Below the pieces are notes generated by a model, which made no database searches, was not told where the DNA came from, and saw only the letters and a list, made by a program, of their open reading frames with translations. DNA of 64,000 nt from Archaeoglobus profundus DSM 5631 (GTDB taxonomy: Archaea; Halobacteriota; Archaeoglobi; Archaeoglobales; Archaeoglobaceae): contig NC_013741.1 of NCBI RefSeq assembly GCF_000025285.1, positions 1,302,001 to 1,366,000 of the forward strand, given 5' to 3'. Shown here piece by piece: positions 53,906-63,319 of the stretch (its first letter is position 1; each line of letters opens with the position of its first letter). A program made the translations under genes and the position numbers.

Positions 53906-56065
53906 TTATAGTTTTTGCAGTTTTTTAAGTACATTTCTCAACTCGTGTACTGATGTCAGGTAGTACCTAGCTCTCGATGGGCTAAAGCCAATTTTAATCG
54001 TATATGAATTTTCGGGTAGAACTGAAAAGAGGTCTTCATCAGTCACATCGTTACCAGCAGCAAGTATGAATTCCCAGTCATCTGAAAGCCATTCCAAAGC
54101 AGCCCTCCCCTTATCTACTCCAGCTTTCCTAACCTCGATAACCTTGTCACCCCTCAGAATATTGAGATCTGTACCTGCTATCAGACTCATGAGAACGTTT
54201 TCCAGCTCTGCAGCCCTACGTTGCCCGAGTTCTGGGTTGGCTCTGCGATAATGCCAGACAATCGAAAACTCCTTTTCTTCGATGAAGGATCCTGGGGTCC
54301 TGTCTACATACAATTCAAGAACTTGGCGAACACTTTCTTTCCAATCGTCAAAACTCTCTATTGACTTCCATTTTCCACTCTTTCTAACAGCTGCACCGTG
54401 CTCAGCTACCAAATCAACGTTCAAATTTTCAAACCACTCCTCAAGAGTTTTCTTATCCCTTCCACTTATGATTACTACTGTATTCTTTTGATCAGCGCTA
54501 AGCTTGGCTAAAATATCTATAATCTCTTTATCGGGCTTAGCTTTCCTTGGATCATCCGCATGCGGAACGAGGGTTCCATCGTAATCGAGCAATAGTAATC
54601 TCTTGGAAGAATTCTGATAATCTTTCAGGAGTCTATCAACATCTCTCATAAGATATTTCGTGCTAAATTCTTGCTGAACTTCCTTAATTTTGTTAAGTTC
54701 TTGAATAAATTCCTCAGCCCACTTTTCAACATTATAACGCCTCAACCTCTCTTGCATCGCTCTGTTGCGATTGATTTGCTCGTCTTCAGACATTTCCAAA
54801 GCTCTCTTCAGTGCTTCGGCAACTTCTTCCTTATTGTTTGGATTCACAACAATCGCTTCCACAAGCTCGAATGCAGCTCCGGTAGTTTCGCTTAAAATTA
54901 AAGCGCCTTTACCATCAACCTTAGAAGCTACGAATTCCTTGGCAACGATGTTCATTCCATCTCTTAGAGGTGTGATTAGAGCAACATCTGCAGCTCTGTA
55001 AAGTGCTACGAGTTTTTCTAATGGAAGGAAGCGGTAGATGTACTGCACTGGCGTCCAATCAATATCACCGTATTTGCCATTAATCTTCCCAACGAGTTCG
55101 TCAATGTATTTCTTCAGCTGTACATAATGTTCAACTCTCGTTCGTGACGGGACGAGTTTCAGAACAAATGTAACCTTACCGATGTATTCGGGATATTTCT
55201 CAAGGAACGTATCGAAAGCCTCAAGCCTTAGAGGAATTCCTTTTGTATAGTCAAGCCTGTCTATTGACAGTATTATTCTTCGGCCACCTAATTTTTTACG
55301 AATCTTTTTTACTTCTTCTTCTACTTGTGGAGAACTCGCAATCTCTTTGAACTTATCGTAATCTATCCCCATTGGAAACGCGTCGACTTTTACAACTCTG
55401 TCCTCTACAATCAATTTACCCAGTTCATGCTCGTATCCAAGTAAACGATGGACGCACTGAAGGAAGTTCTGGACGTAATCGTATATATGAAAGCCAATGA
55501 GATCTGCCCCAAGGAGACCTTCAAGCAGATCTCTGCGCCAAGGTAGTAGTCTAAACATTTCGAAAGATGGAAAGGGTATATGAAGAAAGAATCCTATCTT
55601 CGCTTCTGGTGCCTCCTCCCTCAAAAGATTTGGCAGAAGCATGAGATGGTAGTCGTGAATCCAGATTATATCTCCAGGTTTCGCTATCTCAGTTACAACG
55701 TTTAAAAACTTTTCATTTACCTTTTTGTAAACACTCCACCATTTTTCATTGTAGATTGTATACTGTGGAAAGCCGTGAAAAAGAGGCCAGATCGTTTTGT
55801 TGCAAAAGCCATGATAGTACCCGTTAACTTCACCTTTTGACAGATGTACGGGATACAAGCCTTCAGACTTCATTCTTGCTTCCAGATTTTCTTCCGAATT
55901 TTCCATCTCTATGCCCGGCCATCCGACCCATAACGTGTCGTACTTTCTTAAAACTGAGGCTAGTCCGGTAGCTAATCCACCAACACTTGGTTGAAGATAT
56001 ATCCTACCTTTTTTCCTTATAACCGTAACTGGCAATCTGTTAGAAACTATCAGTAACCTACCCAT
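53906..56065 (-). CDS. Trehalose-6-phosphate synthase/phosphatase fusion
   Basis: 719 residues. Residues about 1-460 are a GT20 trehalose-6-phosphate synthase with SNRLPVTVI, WVGWPGIE, WIHDYHLMLLPN, GFFLHIPFPS, DRLDYTKGIPLRLEAF and RDGMNIVAKEF. Residues about 490-719 are a HAD phosphatase with LLDYDGTLVPHADDPRKA, VVIISGRD and AAGNDVTDEDLF. Together they make trehalose from UDP- or other NDP-glucose and glucose 6-phosphate. Trehalose is a compatible solute; fused two-domain forms are known in some archaea. The P-loop gene is 46 bases upstream. Confidence 0.92.
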   Translation of the reverse strand: MGRLLIVSNRLPVTVIRKKGRIYLQPSVGGLATGLASVLRKYDTLWVGWPGIEMENSEENLEARMKSEGLYPVHLSKGEVNGYYHGFCNKTIWPLFHGFPQYTIYNEKWWSVYKKVNEKFLNVVTEIAKPGDIIWIHDYHLMLLPNLLREEAPEAKIGFFLHIPFPSFEMFRLLPWRRDLLEGLLGADLIGFHIYDYVQNFLQCVHRLLGYEHELGKLIVEDRVVKVDAFPMGIDYDKFKEIASSPQVEEEVKKIRKKLGGRRIILSIDRLDYTKGIPLRLEAFDTFLEKYPEYIGKVTFVLKLVPSRTRVEHYVQLKKYIDELVGKINGKYGDIDWTPVQYIYRFLPLEKLVALYRAADVALITPLRDGMNIVAKEFVASKVDGKGALILSETTGAAFELVEAIVVNPNNKEEVAEALKRALEMSEDEQINRNRAMQERLRRYNVEKWAEEFIQELNKIKEVQQEFSTKYLMRDVDRLLKDYQNSSKRLLLLDYDGTLVPHADDPRKAKPDKEIIDILAKLSADQKNTVVIISGRDKKTLEEWFENLNVDLVAEHGAAVRKSGKWKSIESFDDWKESVRQVLELYVDRTPGSFIEEKEFSIVWHYRRANPELGQRRAAELENVLMSLIAGTDLNILRGDKVIEVRKAGVDKGRAALEWLSDDWEFILAAGNDVTDEDLFSVLPENSYTIKIGFSPSRARYYLTSVHELRNVLKKLQKL

Positions 56066-56111
56066 TGACTCAACTTTACCCCCCAGTTTTTACTTAAAAT
56101 TTTCTCGTCAA

Positions 56112-56933
56112 TCAACTATTAAAAACGTCGCAGATCTCATCGAAGATCTTAGATGCCTTCTTCGGTTCTATATCGACGATCAATGCTGGATTCAGTAAGG
56201 TTATTACGTCCTCAGTCGTCACTTTCCAAGGTTCTTTGATGCTTGAAAGAGCTAAGACTGCCCTTCTGTAATCGTTCCCACTAAATACTGCCACTTTTCC
56301 GGGTGCAACGACTGCAACTACATCTACTTCGAGGGAACTTGCCGTCGGTGCGGCAGCATTATTGTACGACTCGATAACGAAGAATTCGTGTTTCCTCTTT
56401 AAGTAATGAAGGCATTTATCCGCTATACTTCTCGAATTAAGCAAAAGCTCCTCAGATTTTTCAGCTTCTATAGGTTCAGCTTTAACGATGTTTAGAAACC
56501 TTTCAATTTCACTTTTTAAAGACACTACAGTTCTCTCTATGTTTGATGGGACGTAGTAATGCTTAGTTTTTTCTAAATCCGATATTCTGATTACCGAAAT
56601 TTGGTTCAGAAGACCGACAGATGAGTATGCGCCTACATTCCAACCAACTTTTTCTGGATCTGGTGGTAGAAGAAGTGTAACCACTGGACCTTCGTATTCA
56701 ATTGGATCTAAGCTTTTTGTAGCTGTGTGTAATTTAAATAAATCCTCCCCAATGAGCAACCCAGCCTCAATACTTTTCACAACATACTCGTACTGGTACC
56801 ATCCATTTATGCCACTGATTGGTTTCGAAAAACCGACATCGATTCCCCTCTCGTATGCTTCCCCAATTAGAAATTTTGCAAGCGTCGTTTTTCCCGAGTC
56901 GTATGGAAGCAAGCCTGTTATCAATACATTCAT
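56112..56933 (-). CDS. P-loop NTPase of unknown role
   Basis: 273 residues. LLPYDSGKTTLAKFL (Walker A, about 8-22) and YERGIDVGFSKPISGING are followed by ESYNNAAAP and VDVVAVVAPGKVAVFSGND, a layout similar to dethiobiotin synthetase/CobQ-like SIMIBI ATPases. I do not recognise a specific family member. No membrane segment or metal motif is visible. It lies just upstream of the trehalose gene in the same direction, but whether they work together is not clear. Confidence 0.6.
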   Translation of the reverse strand: MNVLITGLLPYDSGKTTLAKFLIGEAYERGIDVGFSKPISGINGWYQYEYVVKSIEAGLLIGEDLFKLHTATKSLDPIEYEGPVVTLLLPPDPEKVGWNVGAYSSVGLLNQISVIRISDLEKTKHYYVPSNIERTVVSLKSEIERFLNIVKAEPIEAEKSEELLLNSRSIADKCLHYLKRKHEFFVIESYNNAAAPTASSLEVDVVAVVAPGKVAVFSGNDYRRAVLALSSIKEPWKVTTEDVITLLNPALIVDIEPKKASKIFDEICDVFNS

Positions 56934-57219
56934 ACATCTCCCTTTTTCTGTCTTGATTAATCTTTTTTCTCTAAATCTTGCTGAGGAAAAAATAAAGATA
57001 AAACATTACGTTTAAGCTAATTCATGTCTCACTCAATCATGGATCTCCCGCAACTTGTTGAAAATTTAAACAACGATGACAGATTACTATTCATTACCAC
57101 AGAATATCAAATAGTCTTTATTGTATTTTTATGAGTATAACAGAAGCTTTAAAAGTGAAGAAATTAACTAACTATTAACAATTAAAAAAATAAAGTGCTT
57201 ATGAATTACAACAATACTC

Positions 57220-58671
57220 ATGCCGTATGAAGATCTAAGAGGGTTCATAGAAAGGCTTGAAGCTGAAAACGAACTGGCAAGAATAAAGCACGAAGTCAGT
57301 CCTATTTTAGAGATGACCGAAATAGTGGATAGGGTTGTAAAAGGCGGTGGCAAAGCACTTCTATTTGAAAATCCGAAGGGTTACGACATTCCAGTTCTGA
57401 TGAACGCCTTTGGAACTGAAAGACGGATGAAATTGGCTTTAGAGGTTGAGAGGTTTGAGGAGATAGGTGAAAGATTACTTGATATCCTCAGATTTAAGCC
57501 TGAATCACTTTTCGACGGGTTAAAGGGCTTGAGCAAATTGAAGGAGCTTGCCAATTTCATCCCAAAGAAAGTCAAGAAAGGGGCTTGTAAAGAGGTGATA
57601 ATGGATAAACCAAATCTGCTGAAGTTCCCAATACTCAAGTGCTGGCCTAAGGATGGAGGTAGATTCATCACACTGCCGATTGTCATAACCAAAGACCCTG
57701 AAACTCAAGAGTTGAACGTTGGAATGTACAGGATGCAAGTTTTCGATGAGAAGACAACGGGTATGCACTGGCAGATTCACAAGCACGGTGCATTGCACTA
57801 TAAGAAGCTTAAAGAGATGGGTAAGGATAGGCTTGAGGTTGCCGTAGCTATAGGGGTCGATCCAGCAATTCTCTACTCCGCAACAGCTCCGTTGCCAGAG
57901 AACTTCAACGAGTTTACGTTTGCTGGATTCATAAGGAAAGAGAGAATAAAACTTGTGGAATGTGAGACTGTAGATCTTCTAGTTCCAGCTAACGCTGAGA
58001 TAGTTTTGGAGGGGTATGTAAAAGTTGATGAACTCAGGCCGGAAGGACCTTTTGGCGATCACACAGGCTATTATACACCAGTCGAACCATATCCTGTCTT
58101 TCATGTTGAGTGCATAACCCATAGAGAAAATCCGATATACCATGCAACAGTTGTTGGTAAACCTCCTATGGAGGACGCTTGGCTCGGAAAAGCTACCGAG
58201 AGGATATTTTTGCCGATAATCAGGTTCATGCACCCAGAAATAGTTGATATCAATCTGCCGATTGAAGGCTGTTTCCACAACTTGGCGATAGTTTCGATCA
58301 AAAAACGCTATCCGGGGCATGCAAAGAAGGTCATGTTCGCATTGTGGAGCATGGGTATGCTCTCTTTAACGAAGGTAGTTATAGTTGTGGACGATGATGT
58401 GAATGTTCACGACATAAGAGAGGTCATTTGGGCTGTTACCACACGGTTTGATCCTGCCAGAGATGTAGTAATAATTCCAGATTGCCCAATAGACAGCTTG
58501 GATCACGCCACTTACAGACCAAATTTGGGTGGAAAGTTGGGAATTGACGCTACGAAGAAGTGGAAGGAAGAAGGTTACGAGAGAGAGTGGCCAGAAGTCG
58601 TTGAAATGGATGTCGATGTAAAAAGGAGAATAGATGCAATTTGGGATGAGTTAAAGAGGTTGGTATTTTAA
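57220..58671 (+). CDS. UbiD family decarboxylase
   Basis: 483 residues. LEAENELARIKHEVSP at the N-terminus, KCWPKDGGRFITLPIVITKDPE, GMYRMQVFDEKTTGMHWQIHKHGA (about 167-190) and LRPEGPFGDHTGYYTPVEPYPVFHVE (about 270-295) are UbiD signatures for prenylated-FMN binding and the catalytic E-R-E region. In archaea UbiD homologues act in menaquinone synthesis or as anhydromevalonate phosphate decarboxylase, a step before isopentenyl phosphate kinase. Either is possible; the ipk gene is 32 kb away and the UbiX partner is not in the window. It is tail-to-tail with the glycosyltransferase gene. Confidence 0.85.
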   Translation: MPYEDLRGFIERLEAENELARIKHEVSPILEMTEIVDRVVKGGGKALLFENPKGYDIPVLMNAFGTERRMKLALEVERFEEIGERLLDILRFKPESLFDGLKGLSKLKELANFIPKKVKKGACKEVIMDKPNLLKFPILKCWPKDGGRFITLPIVITKDPETQELNVGMYRMQVFDEKTTGMHWQIHKHGALHYKKLKEMGKDRLEVAVAIGVDPAILYSATAPLPENFNEFTFAGFIRKERIKLVECETVDLLVPANAEIVLEGYVKVDELRPEGPFGDHTGYYTPVEPYPVFHVECITHRENPIYHATVVGKPPMEDAWLGKATERIFLPIIRFMHPEIVDINLPIEGCFHNLAIVSIKKRYPGHAKKVMFALWSMGMLSLTKVVIVVDDDVNVHDIREVIWAVTTRFDPARDVVIIPDCPIDSLDHATYRPNLGGKLGIDATKKWKEEGYEREWPEVVEMDVDVKRRIDAIWDELKRLVF

Positions 58672-59717
58672 CTCCTTGCAACAACTGGAATTGCCTTCTT
58701 CATAAGCTCTATGAACTTCTTTGCAATCCTGTCACATCTATTCTCCTCAACATACCTCTCAGCTGATCTGAGAACACTCCTTCTAAAGTCTTCGTCTTCT
58801 ATAAGCCTTACGAGCTCGCCTTTCAAGTCTTCAACGTTCTCGTAAATCACGGCTGGCTTATAACCGTCGATCGTTGGCAGGTTTTCAAAGTGCCTCGTGT
58901 TCGGTACGACTGTCGGAATCAAAGCTCCTAAGCACTGGCAGAGCGTTGATGATACCACACAACCGTCGGTTTGTCCCTTTGGAATTAGGTGAATGTCCGA
59001 CTTGTGAAGATATCTGTAGATATCTTCCAGACTCAGCTTTTCAACCCTCTGAACGAGGTAATCCCTATCGAACGGCAGTAAGTGGTTCGATCTGATCACT
59101 AAGTATTCGAAGTCGTATGATTTGCTGAGCCAGTCCAGAGCTTCGATGTAATCCTTGTATTCCTCTACTGGCTGTCTTCCGAATGTGAAGAACCTTAGCT
59201 TATCCTCTGCAAACCTCCTGTTACCTCTTACGATTGGATGGCATGGATATGGAATAACTACGATGTTCCCACCGCTTACAACCTCTCTGGCAAACCTATC
59301 GTCAAATACAGCTATGTAGTTGAAGATGTAGGGATTGCTGTATCTGAACTCGCTTCTCCTTTGCTCGTGCACAACTGCAACCTTGAAAGTGTTTGATCTT
59401 CTCAAAGTCCTTTCGACATCCTCATGAGGTAGCCACTGGTAGGACTCTACTATTACGTAGTCAAGCTCTGGTAGTGTGATGTCAAACCTACCCTGTCCTC
59501 CATCGGGAGTCCTTTCCTCATAACATCTCACGACATAAGGCTCATCCTCGCCCAAGCTTATGTGATGCCACCACCTATTGGCTGATTCGAGCTTAGGAGC
59601 GAATACAATCACCTCGTGACCCATCTCAATGAACTCCTTGGCAATCATTTCAGCGTGAAGCGATATACCGCAAGTAGCCTTCCACCTCGATATTATTCCA
59701 ATTCTAAGCGTCTCCAT
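58668..59717 (-). CDS. Glycosyltransferase (GT4-like)
   Basis: 349 residues with a GT-B layout. The N-terminal domain starts RIGIISRWKATCGISLHAEMIAKEFIEMGHEVIVF. The C-terminal donor domain includes RFFTFGRQPVEEYKDYIEAL, DIHLIPKGQTDGCVVSSTLCQCLGALIPTVVPNTRHFENLP and a terminal helix. The usual E-x7-E motif is weak. The donor and acceptor are unknown. It stands alone between ubiD and argJ. Confidence 0.7.
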   Translation of the reverse strand: METLRIGIISRWKATCGISLHAEMIAKEFIEMGHEVIVFAPKLESANRWWHHISLGEDEPYVVRCYEERTPDGGQGRFDITLPELDYVIVESYQWLPHEDVERTLRRSNTFKVAVVHEQRRSEFRYSNPYIFNYIAVFDDRFAREVVSGGNIVVIPYPCHPIVRGNRRFAEDKLRFFTFGRQPVEEYKDYIEALDWLSKSYDFEYLVIRSNHLLPFDRDYLVQRVEKLSLEDIYRYLHKSDIHLIPKGQTDGCVVSSTLCQCLGALIPTVVPNTRHFENLPTIDGYKPAVIYENVEDLKGELVRLIEDEDFRRSVLRSAERYVEENRCDRIAKKFIELMKKAIPVVARS

Positions 59718-59868
59718 ATTTTATAATAAGACACTCTCGGAAAATAAGCTTAACTTCTGTATTTTGACTCAAATAACCGTTTTTTGCGGAATTCGAAGGC
59801 TTGGCTGTCTTCTTTCCAAAGTCGTACAAAAATTTTATTGAATTGTATTCTTTATGTCTTATGAAAAG

Positions 59869-61014
59869 CTAGGTGGTGTATTCAGAATTTATTCTAACAT
59901 AATCGTAAGTCAAATCGCATCCGTACGCGTAGCCGTTACCGTTGCCGAGCTTTAGATTTATAATAAACTCTATTTCGTTGCTTTTCTCCATAACTCTCCT
60001 AGCGATACCCTCGTTACCTAAGCCCACCCCGTTCTTAACAAGCTCAACCTCTTCAATTTTGTGACCATCTCTGTATCCCAAAAGCTTCAGATCAAGCTCT
60101 TCATTCACATCAATTCCAGAATAGCCTAAAGATGCTATTATTCTACCCCAATTTGGATCGTTGCCGAATACAGCAGTCTTTACCAAATTTGAGGATACAA
60201 CAGTCCTAGCACCTTTAAAAGCCTCTTCCTCGCTCTTAGCATTGACAATTGTAACCTTAATCAGCTTTGTTGCTCCTTCTCCATCTCTCGCAATCTGCTT
60301 GGCCAAATTAAGACAGACATCCTTTAAACCATTAAGAAATCTGTCTCTACTGACTTCACATTCACCTTTGGCAACGAGCAGAACCATGTCGTTGGTGGAT
60401 GTATCCCCATCGACGCTTATGGCATTGAAAGAATATTTCACAGCCGTTCTCAGCATCTCCTTAAGTTCCCCAGCCTCAAACTTTGCATCCGTGAATATGA
60501 ATGCCAACATTGTCGCCATATTCGGGTGTATCATGCCAGCACCCTTGCAAACTCCGGCTATCTTAAAGTCCTCCTTGTATTTGGCAAACTTTGGAAATCT
60601 ATCGGTAGTCATTATGGATTTGGCAAAAGCCAGAGCATTCTCCTCCTTATTCCCCAAACCAGCGTAAACTTTCTCAAACCTCGATTCGATCCATTCCATG
60701 TCGAGCTGAATTCCTATTACTCCCGTTGAAGCTACCGCAATACTCTCAGTATTAGTTTTTAGCTTTTCAGCTAAAAGCTGGCACATTCTTTTTGCATCCT
60801 TGTATCCCTGCTTTCCAGTAAAAGCGTTTGCGTTACCGCTGTTTGCAATAATCCCTTCTATAAAACCGTTTTTGATATGTTCTTCAGTTACAACAACAGA
60901 GGGCGATTTAAACTTGTTTTGAGTGAAAACTCCAGCTACGCTTCCCTCACAGACCACAATCCCCAAACCGTTCTTGCCTTCCTTAATTCCGTTGCACTTC
61001 ACGAGTTCGTGCAT
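59869..61014 (-). CDS. argJ: Glutamate N-acetyltransferase / ornithine acetyltransferase
   Basis: 381 residues. The autocleavage region HPNMATMLAFIF carries the nucleophilic threonine (about 163-174), and ASTGVIGIQLD, SVDGDTSTNDM and NDPNWGRIIASLGYSGI match ArgJ. It transfers the acetyl group from N-acetylornithine to glutamate in the cyclic arginine pathway. It diverges from hisS. Intact length is normal and the protein should split into two chains before activity. Confidence 0.93.
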   Translation of the reverse strand: MHELVKCNGIKEGKNGLGIVVCEGSVAGVFTQNKFKSPSVVVTEEHIKNGFIEGIIANSGNANAFTGKQGYKDAKRMCQLLAEKLKTNTESIAVASTGVIGIQLDMEWIESRFEKVYAGLGNKEENALAFAKSIMTTDRFPKFAKYKEDFKIAGVCKGAGMIHPNMATMLAFIFTDAKFEAGELKEMLRTAVKYSFNAISVDGDTSTNDMVLLVAKGECEVSRDRFLNGLKDVCLNLAKQIARDGEGATKLIKVTIVNAKSEEEAFKGARTVVSSNLVKTAVFGNDPNWGRIIASLGYSGIDVNEELDLKLLGYRDGHKIEEVELVKNGVGLGNEGIARRVMEKSNEIEFIINLKLGNGNGYAYGCDLTYDYVRINSEYTT

Positions 61015-61061
61015 GCAGACTGTAGATGGAAATTTTAAAATGTTACACCCAAACTCCCTTC

Positions 61062-62285
61062 GTGAGAATCGAAAGACCGAGAGGAACGAGGGACTTTTTG
61101 CCTGATGAGATGGAGAAGAGAAGAGCTATCGAGAAAGTTATGAGGCGAATTGCCGAAAGTTACGGTTACAGAGAAGTTTTGACACCTACGTTCGAACATT
61201 TGGAACTTTTCACGATAAAGTCTGGCGAGGGAATTGTTGAGGAGATCTACGCCTTCAAAGATAAGAGTGGCAGAGATTTGGCTTTAAGACCCGAGCTGAC
61301 TGCACCTGTGATGAGAATGTACGTAAACGAGTGCATGGGAATGCCAAAGCCACTCCGCTTCTACTACTTTGCAAACTGCTTCCGCTATGAGAGACCGCAG
61401 AAAGGTAGATACAGGGAGTTCTGGCAGTTTGGAGTTGAATTGATAGGTTCAGATAGCTATTTAGCTGATGTTGAGGTTATAAGCTTAGCTTACGAGATAA
61501 TGAGTGCTTTGAATATCAAGTTTGATCTGCATGTTGGGCATGTTGGTTTGTTAAGGCACGTATTGAGAGATTTGGATGAAAAAGTTGCAGGAAAGATAAT
61601 GAGGCTGATAGACAAGAAGGATTTGGATACGCTCGACAGCTACATTAATGAAATCGGTAGAGAAGATCTAAAAGAAGTCGTTTATCCCTTGATAGAGCTT
61701 GTCGGTGATACGGATATCATAGAAGAGGCTAGAGAGATAATTCCAGATTTCGATTTCACGCACATTGAGAAGGTTGCCAAAACCTTGGATGATCTTGGCG
61801 TTGAGTTTAAGATAGACTTGGGAATTGCGAGAGGACTTGATTATTACACCGGCATAGTTTTCGAAGCTTACGCTGAAGGGTTGGGTGCTCAAAATCAGAT
61901 TTGTGGTGGTGGAAGTTATCGCTTAGCCCATCTGTTTGGAGGAGATGATGTTCCAGCAACAGGCTTTGCTTTGGGCTTCGATAGGATTGCTGAAATCTGT
62001 GAAGTTGATGTCGAAAAACCTACAAAAGTTGTGATAGTAAGCTTTAGAGGCTTGGAGAAGGAGGCTTTGAAGATTGCCAATGCCATAAGGTCTAAGGCTG
62101 TCACGATTACGGATGTTATGGAAAGAAGTGTTAAGAAGCAGTTAAGCTTTGCAAACGACATCTCAGCAGATTACGCTGTAATCGTTGGTGAGAAAGAACT
62201 TAAAGAGGGTAAAATAGCAGTTAAAAACTTAAGAACTCAGGAACAGAGTGTTATGACCTTGGATGAATTTTTGAACAAGTTATGA
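61062..62285 (+). CDS. hisS: Histidyl-tRNA synthetase
   Basis: About 407 residues from a GTG at 61062, giving VRIERPRGTRDFLPDEM, the usual archaeal N-terminus; an ATG at 61026 in the same frame adds 12 residues and cannot be excluded. Class II motifs are RPELTAPVMRMYVNEC, FRYERPQKGRYREFWQFGVE and the histidine-specific ARGLDYYTGIVFE (about 265-277), with GFALGFDRI. The stop overlaps thiD (ATGA). Confidence 0.93.
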   Translation: MRIERPRGTRDFLPDEMEKRRAIEKVMRRIAESYGYREVLTPTFEHLELFTIKSGEGIVEEIYAFKDKSGRDLALRPELTAPVMRMYVNECMGMPKPLRFYYFANCFRYERPQKGRYREFWQFGVELIGSDSYLADVEVISLAYEIMSALNIKFDLHVGHVGLLRHVLRDLDEKVAGKIMRLIDKKDLDTLDSYINEIGREDLKEVVYPLIELVGDTDIIEEAREIIPDFDFTHIEKVAKTLDDLGVEFKIDLGIARGLDYYTGIVFEAYAEGLGAQNQICGGGSYRLAHLFGGDDVPATGFALGFDRIAEICEVDVEKPTKVVIVSFRGLEKEALKIANAIRSKAVTITDVMERSVKKQLSFANDISADYAVIVGEKELKEGKIAVKNLRTQEQSVMTLDEFLNKL

Positions 62286-63010
62286 AAACCGTTGTAAGCT
62301 TTGCTGGAGTCGATCCTAGTAATGGGGCTGGAATTTACGTTGATCTAGCGGTGATAAAAAGTTTGGGATTTCATCCCGCTGGTGTTGTTACAACCTTAAC
62401 CTATCAGAACACCTGTGGCGTTAAGGGTGTTGTTAACTTGAGTGATTGTATTGAAGGGCAGGCTGATGCTGTTTTTGAGGATTTGGACATTGTCGGAGTT
62501 AAGGTTGGCTTGGTTTTGAAAGGCTGTGAAGTTATAGCAAAGTACATGAAAAAAGTTGAAGTTAGTGTTGTTGATCCCGTCCTCGTATCTACAACTGGCT
62601 ACGACTTTGAAAATTTAGATGTTTACAAATTCTTGGCAAAGCATTGTGAAGTTTTAACTCCCAACGTTGATGAGGCAATGGCTTTGAGTGAATGCAGAAT
62701 TACTGATTTGAAATCTGCAAGGGAGTGTGCAAAGGAGATAAGCAGAACTTACGGGTGTTCAGTGGTTATAACAGGTGGAAAGCTTAAAGGTGTCGATGTA
62801 ATCTTTGATGGAAAGTTCTATACGGTTGAATCAAAGCTGTTTAACTATGAAGTTCATGGAACTGGGTGCGTTTACAGTTCCGCCTTAACCTGTCATCTTG
62901 CGAAGGGGTTGAATCTGTACGAAGCATGTAAGAATGCAAGAGAAGTTGTCTTGAAGGCTGTTGAAAACTCTAAGACCGTGGGAAGGTGTTTGAGAGTAGT
63001 GAATCCGTAA
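62282..63010 (+). CDS. thiD: Hydroxymethylpyrimidine (phosphate) kinase
   Basis: 242 residues of the ribokinase/PfkB fold. SFAGVDPSNGAGIYVDL at the N-terminus (SGSDPSGGAGIQAD in the family), VDPVLVSTTG, LTPNVDEAMALS and the anion-hole/base motif HGTGCVYSSALTCHLA match ThiD. It phosphorylates HMP and HMP-P for thiamine. The archaeal ThiN extension is absent. It is translationally coupled with hisS. Confidence 0.85.
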   Translation: MKTVVSFAGVDPSNGAGIYVDLAVIKSLGFHPAGVVTTLTYQNTCGVKGVVNLSDCIEGQADAVFEDLDIVGVKVGLVLKGCEVIAKYMKKVEVSVVDPVLVSTTGYDFENLDVYKFLAKHCEVLTPNVDEAMALSECRITDLKSARECAKEISRTYGCSVVITGGKLKGVDVIFDGKFYTVESKLFNYEVHGTGCVYSSALTCHLAKGLNLYEACKNAREVVLKAVENSKTVGRCLRVVNP

Positions 63011-63112
63011 CATTCAGAACTTTTAAGGGTTATGGAAGAGTTAGAATCCATCGTTCGTGACTTAAAATATTCTGATGAGGAAAGGGCAAGCTTTTACCAT
63101 CATCCGCAACAG

Positions 63113-63120
63113 TTATAAAC
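63113..63120 (+). promoter_or_regulatory. TATA box for tRNA-Gly
   Basis: TTATAAAC is centred about 27 bases upstream of the tRNA start at 63143, the normal distance for archaeal tRNA promoters. Confidence 0.5.
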
Positions 63121-63142
63121 TATGTTACCTATGGTTGAACGA

Positions 63143-63216
63143 GCGCCGGTGGTGTAGCCTGGCTAACACAGGGGCCTGCCACGCCCCAGCCCCGGGTTCA
63201 AATCCCGGCCGGCGCA
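63143..63216 (+). tRNA. tRNA-Gly(GCC)
   Basis: 74-nt cloverleaf with acceptor stem GCGCCGG/CCGGCGC and discriminator A, a D arm with TAGCCTGGCTAACA, anticodon stem GGGGC/GCCCC and loop CTGCCAC giving anticodon GCC, and T arm CCGGGTTCAAATCCCGG. There is no intron and CCA is not encoded. Confidence 0.95.
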
Positions 63217-63319
63217 CTTTTCAGCGATTGTAAATCTCATCGATTTCTTCAGTGTCAGTTTTCATTTTGAATTATCATCTGCCCTTTAAAAAAAGATAAA
63301 TAAGCCAGAGAACACGAGG

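Noticed and set aside
57024-57134. 36-codon open frame MSHSIMDLPQLVENLNNDDR in the gap before ubiD
   Set aside because: Short, no clear ribosome site, AT-rich surroundings and no recognisable domain. The 286-base gap otherwise shows only AT-rich promoter-like DNA.
63032-63118. 28-codon open frame MEELESIVRDLKYSDEERAS ending just before tRNA-Gly
   Set aside because: It has no good ribosome site, its end overlaps the tRNA TATA box, and I see no family resemblance. It could be a gene remnant, but support is too thin.
63217-63319. A possible second C/D box sRNA on the minus strand (GATGATAA...CTGA...GATGAGA...CTGA)
   Set aside because: Box C and C' are imperfect, guide lengths do not fit 10-12 nt, and no terminal stem is visible.
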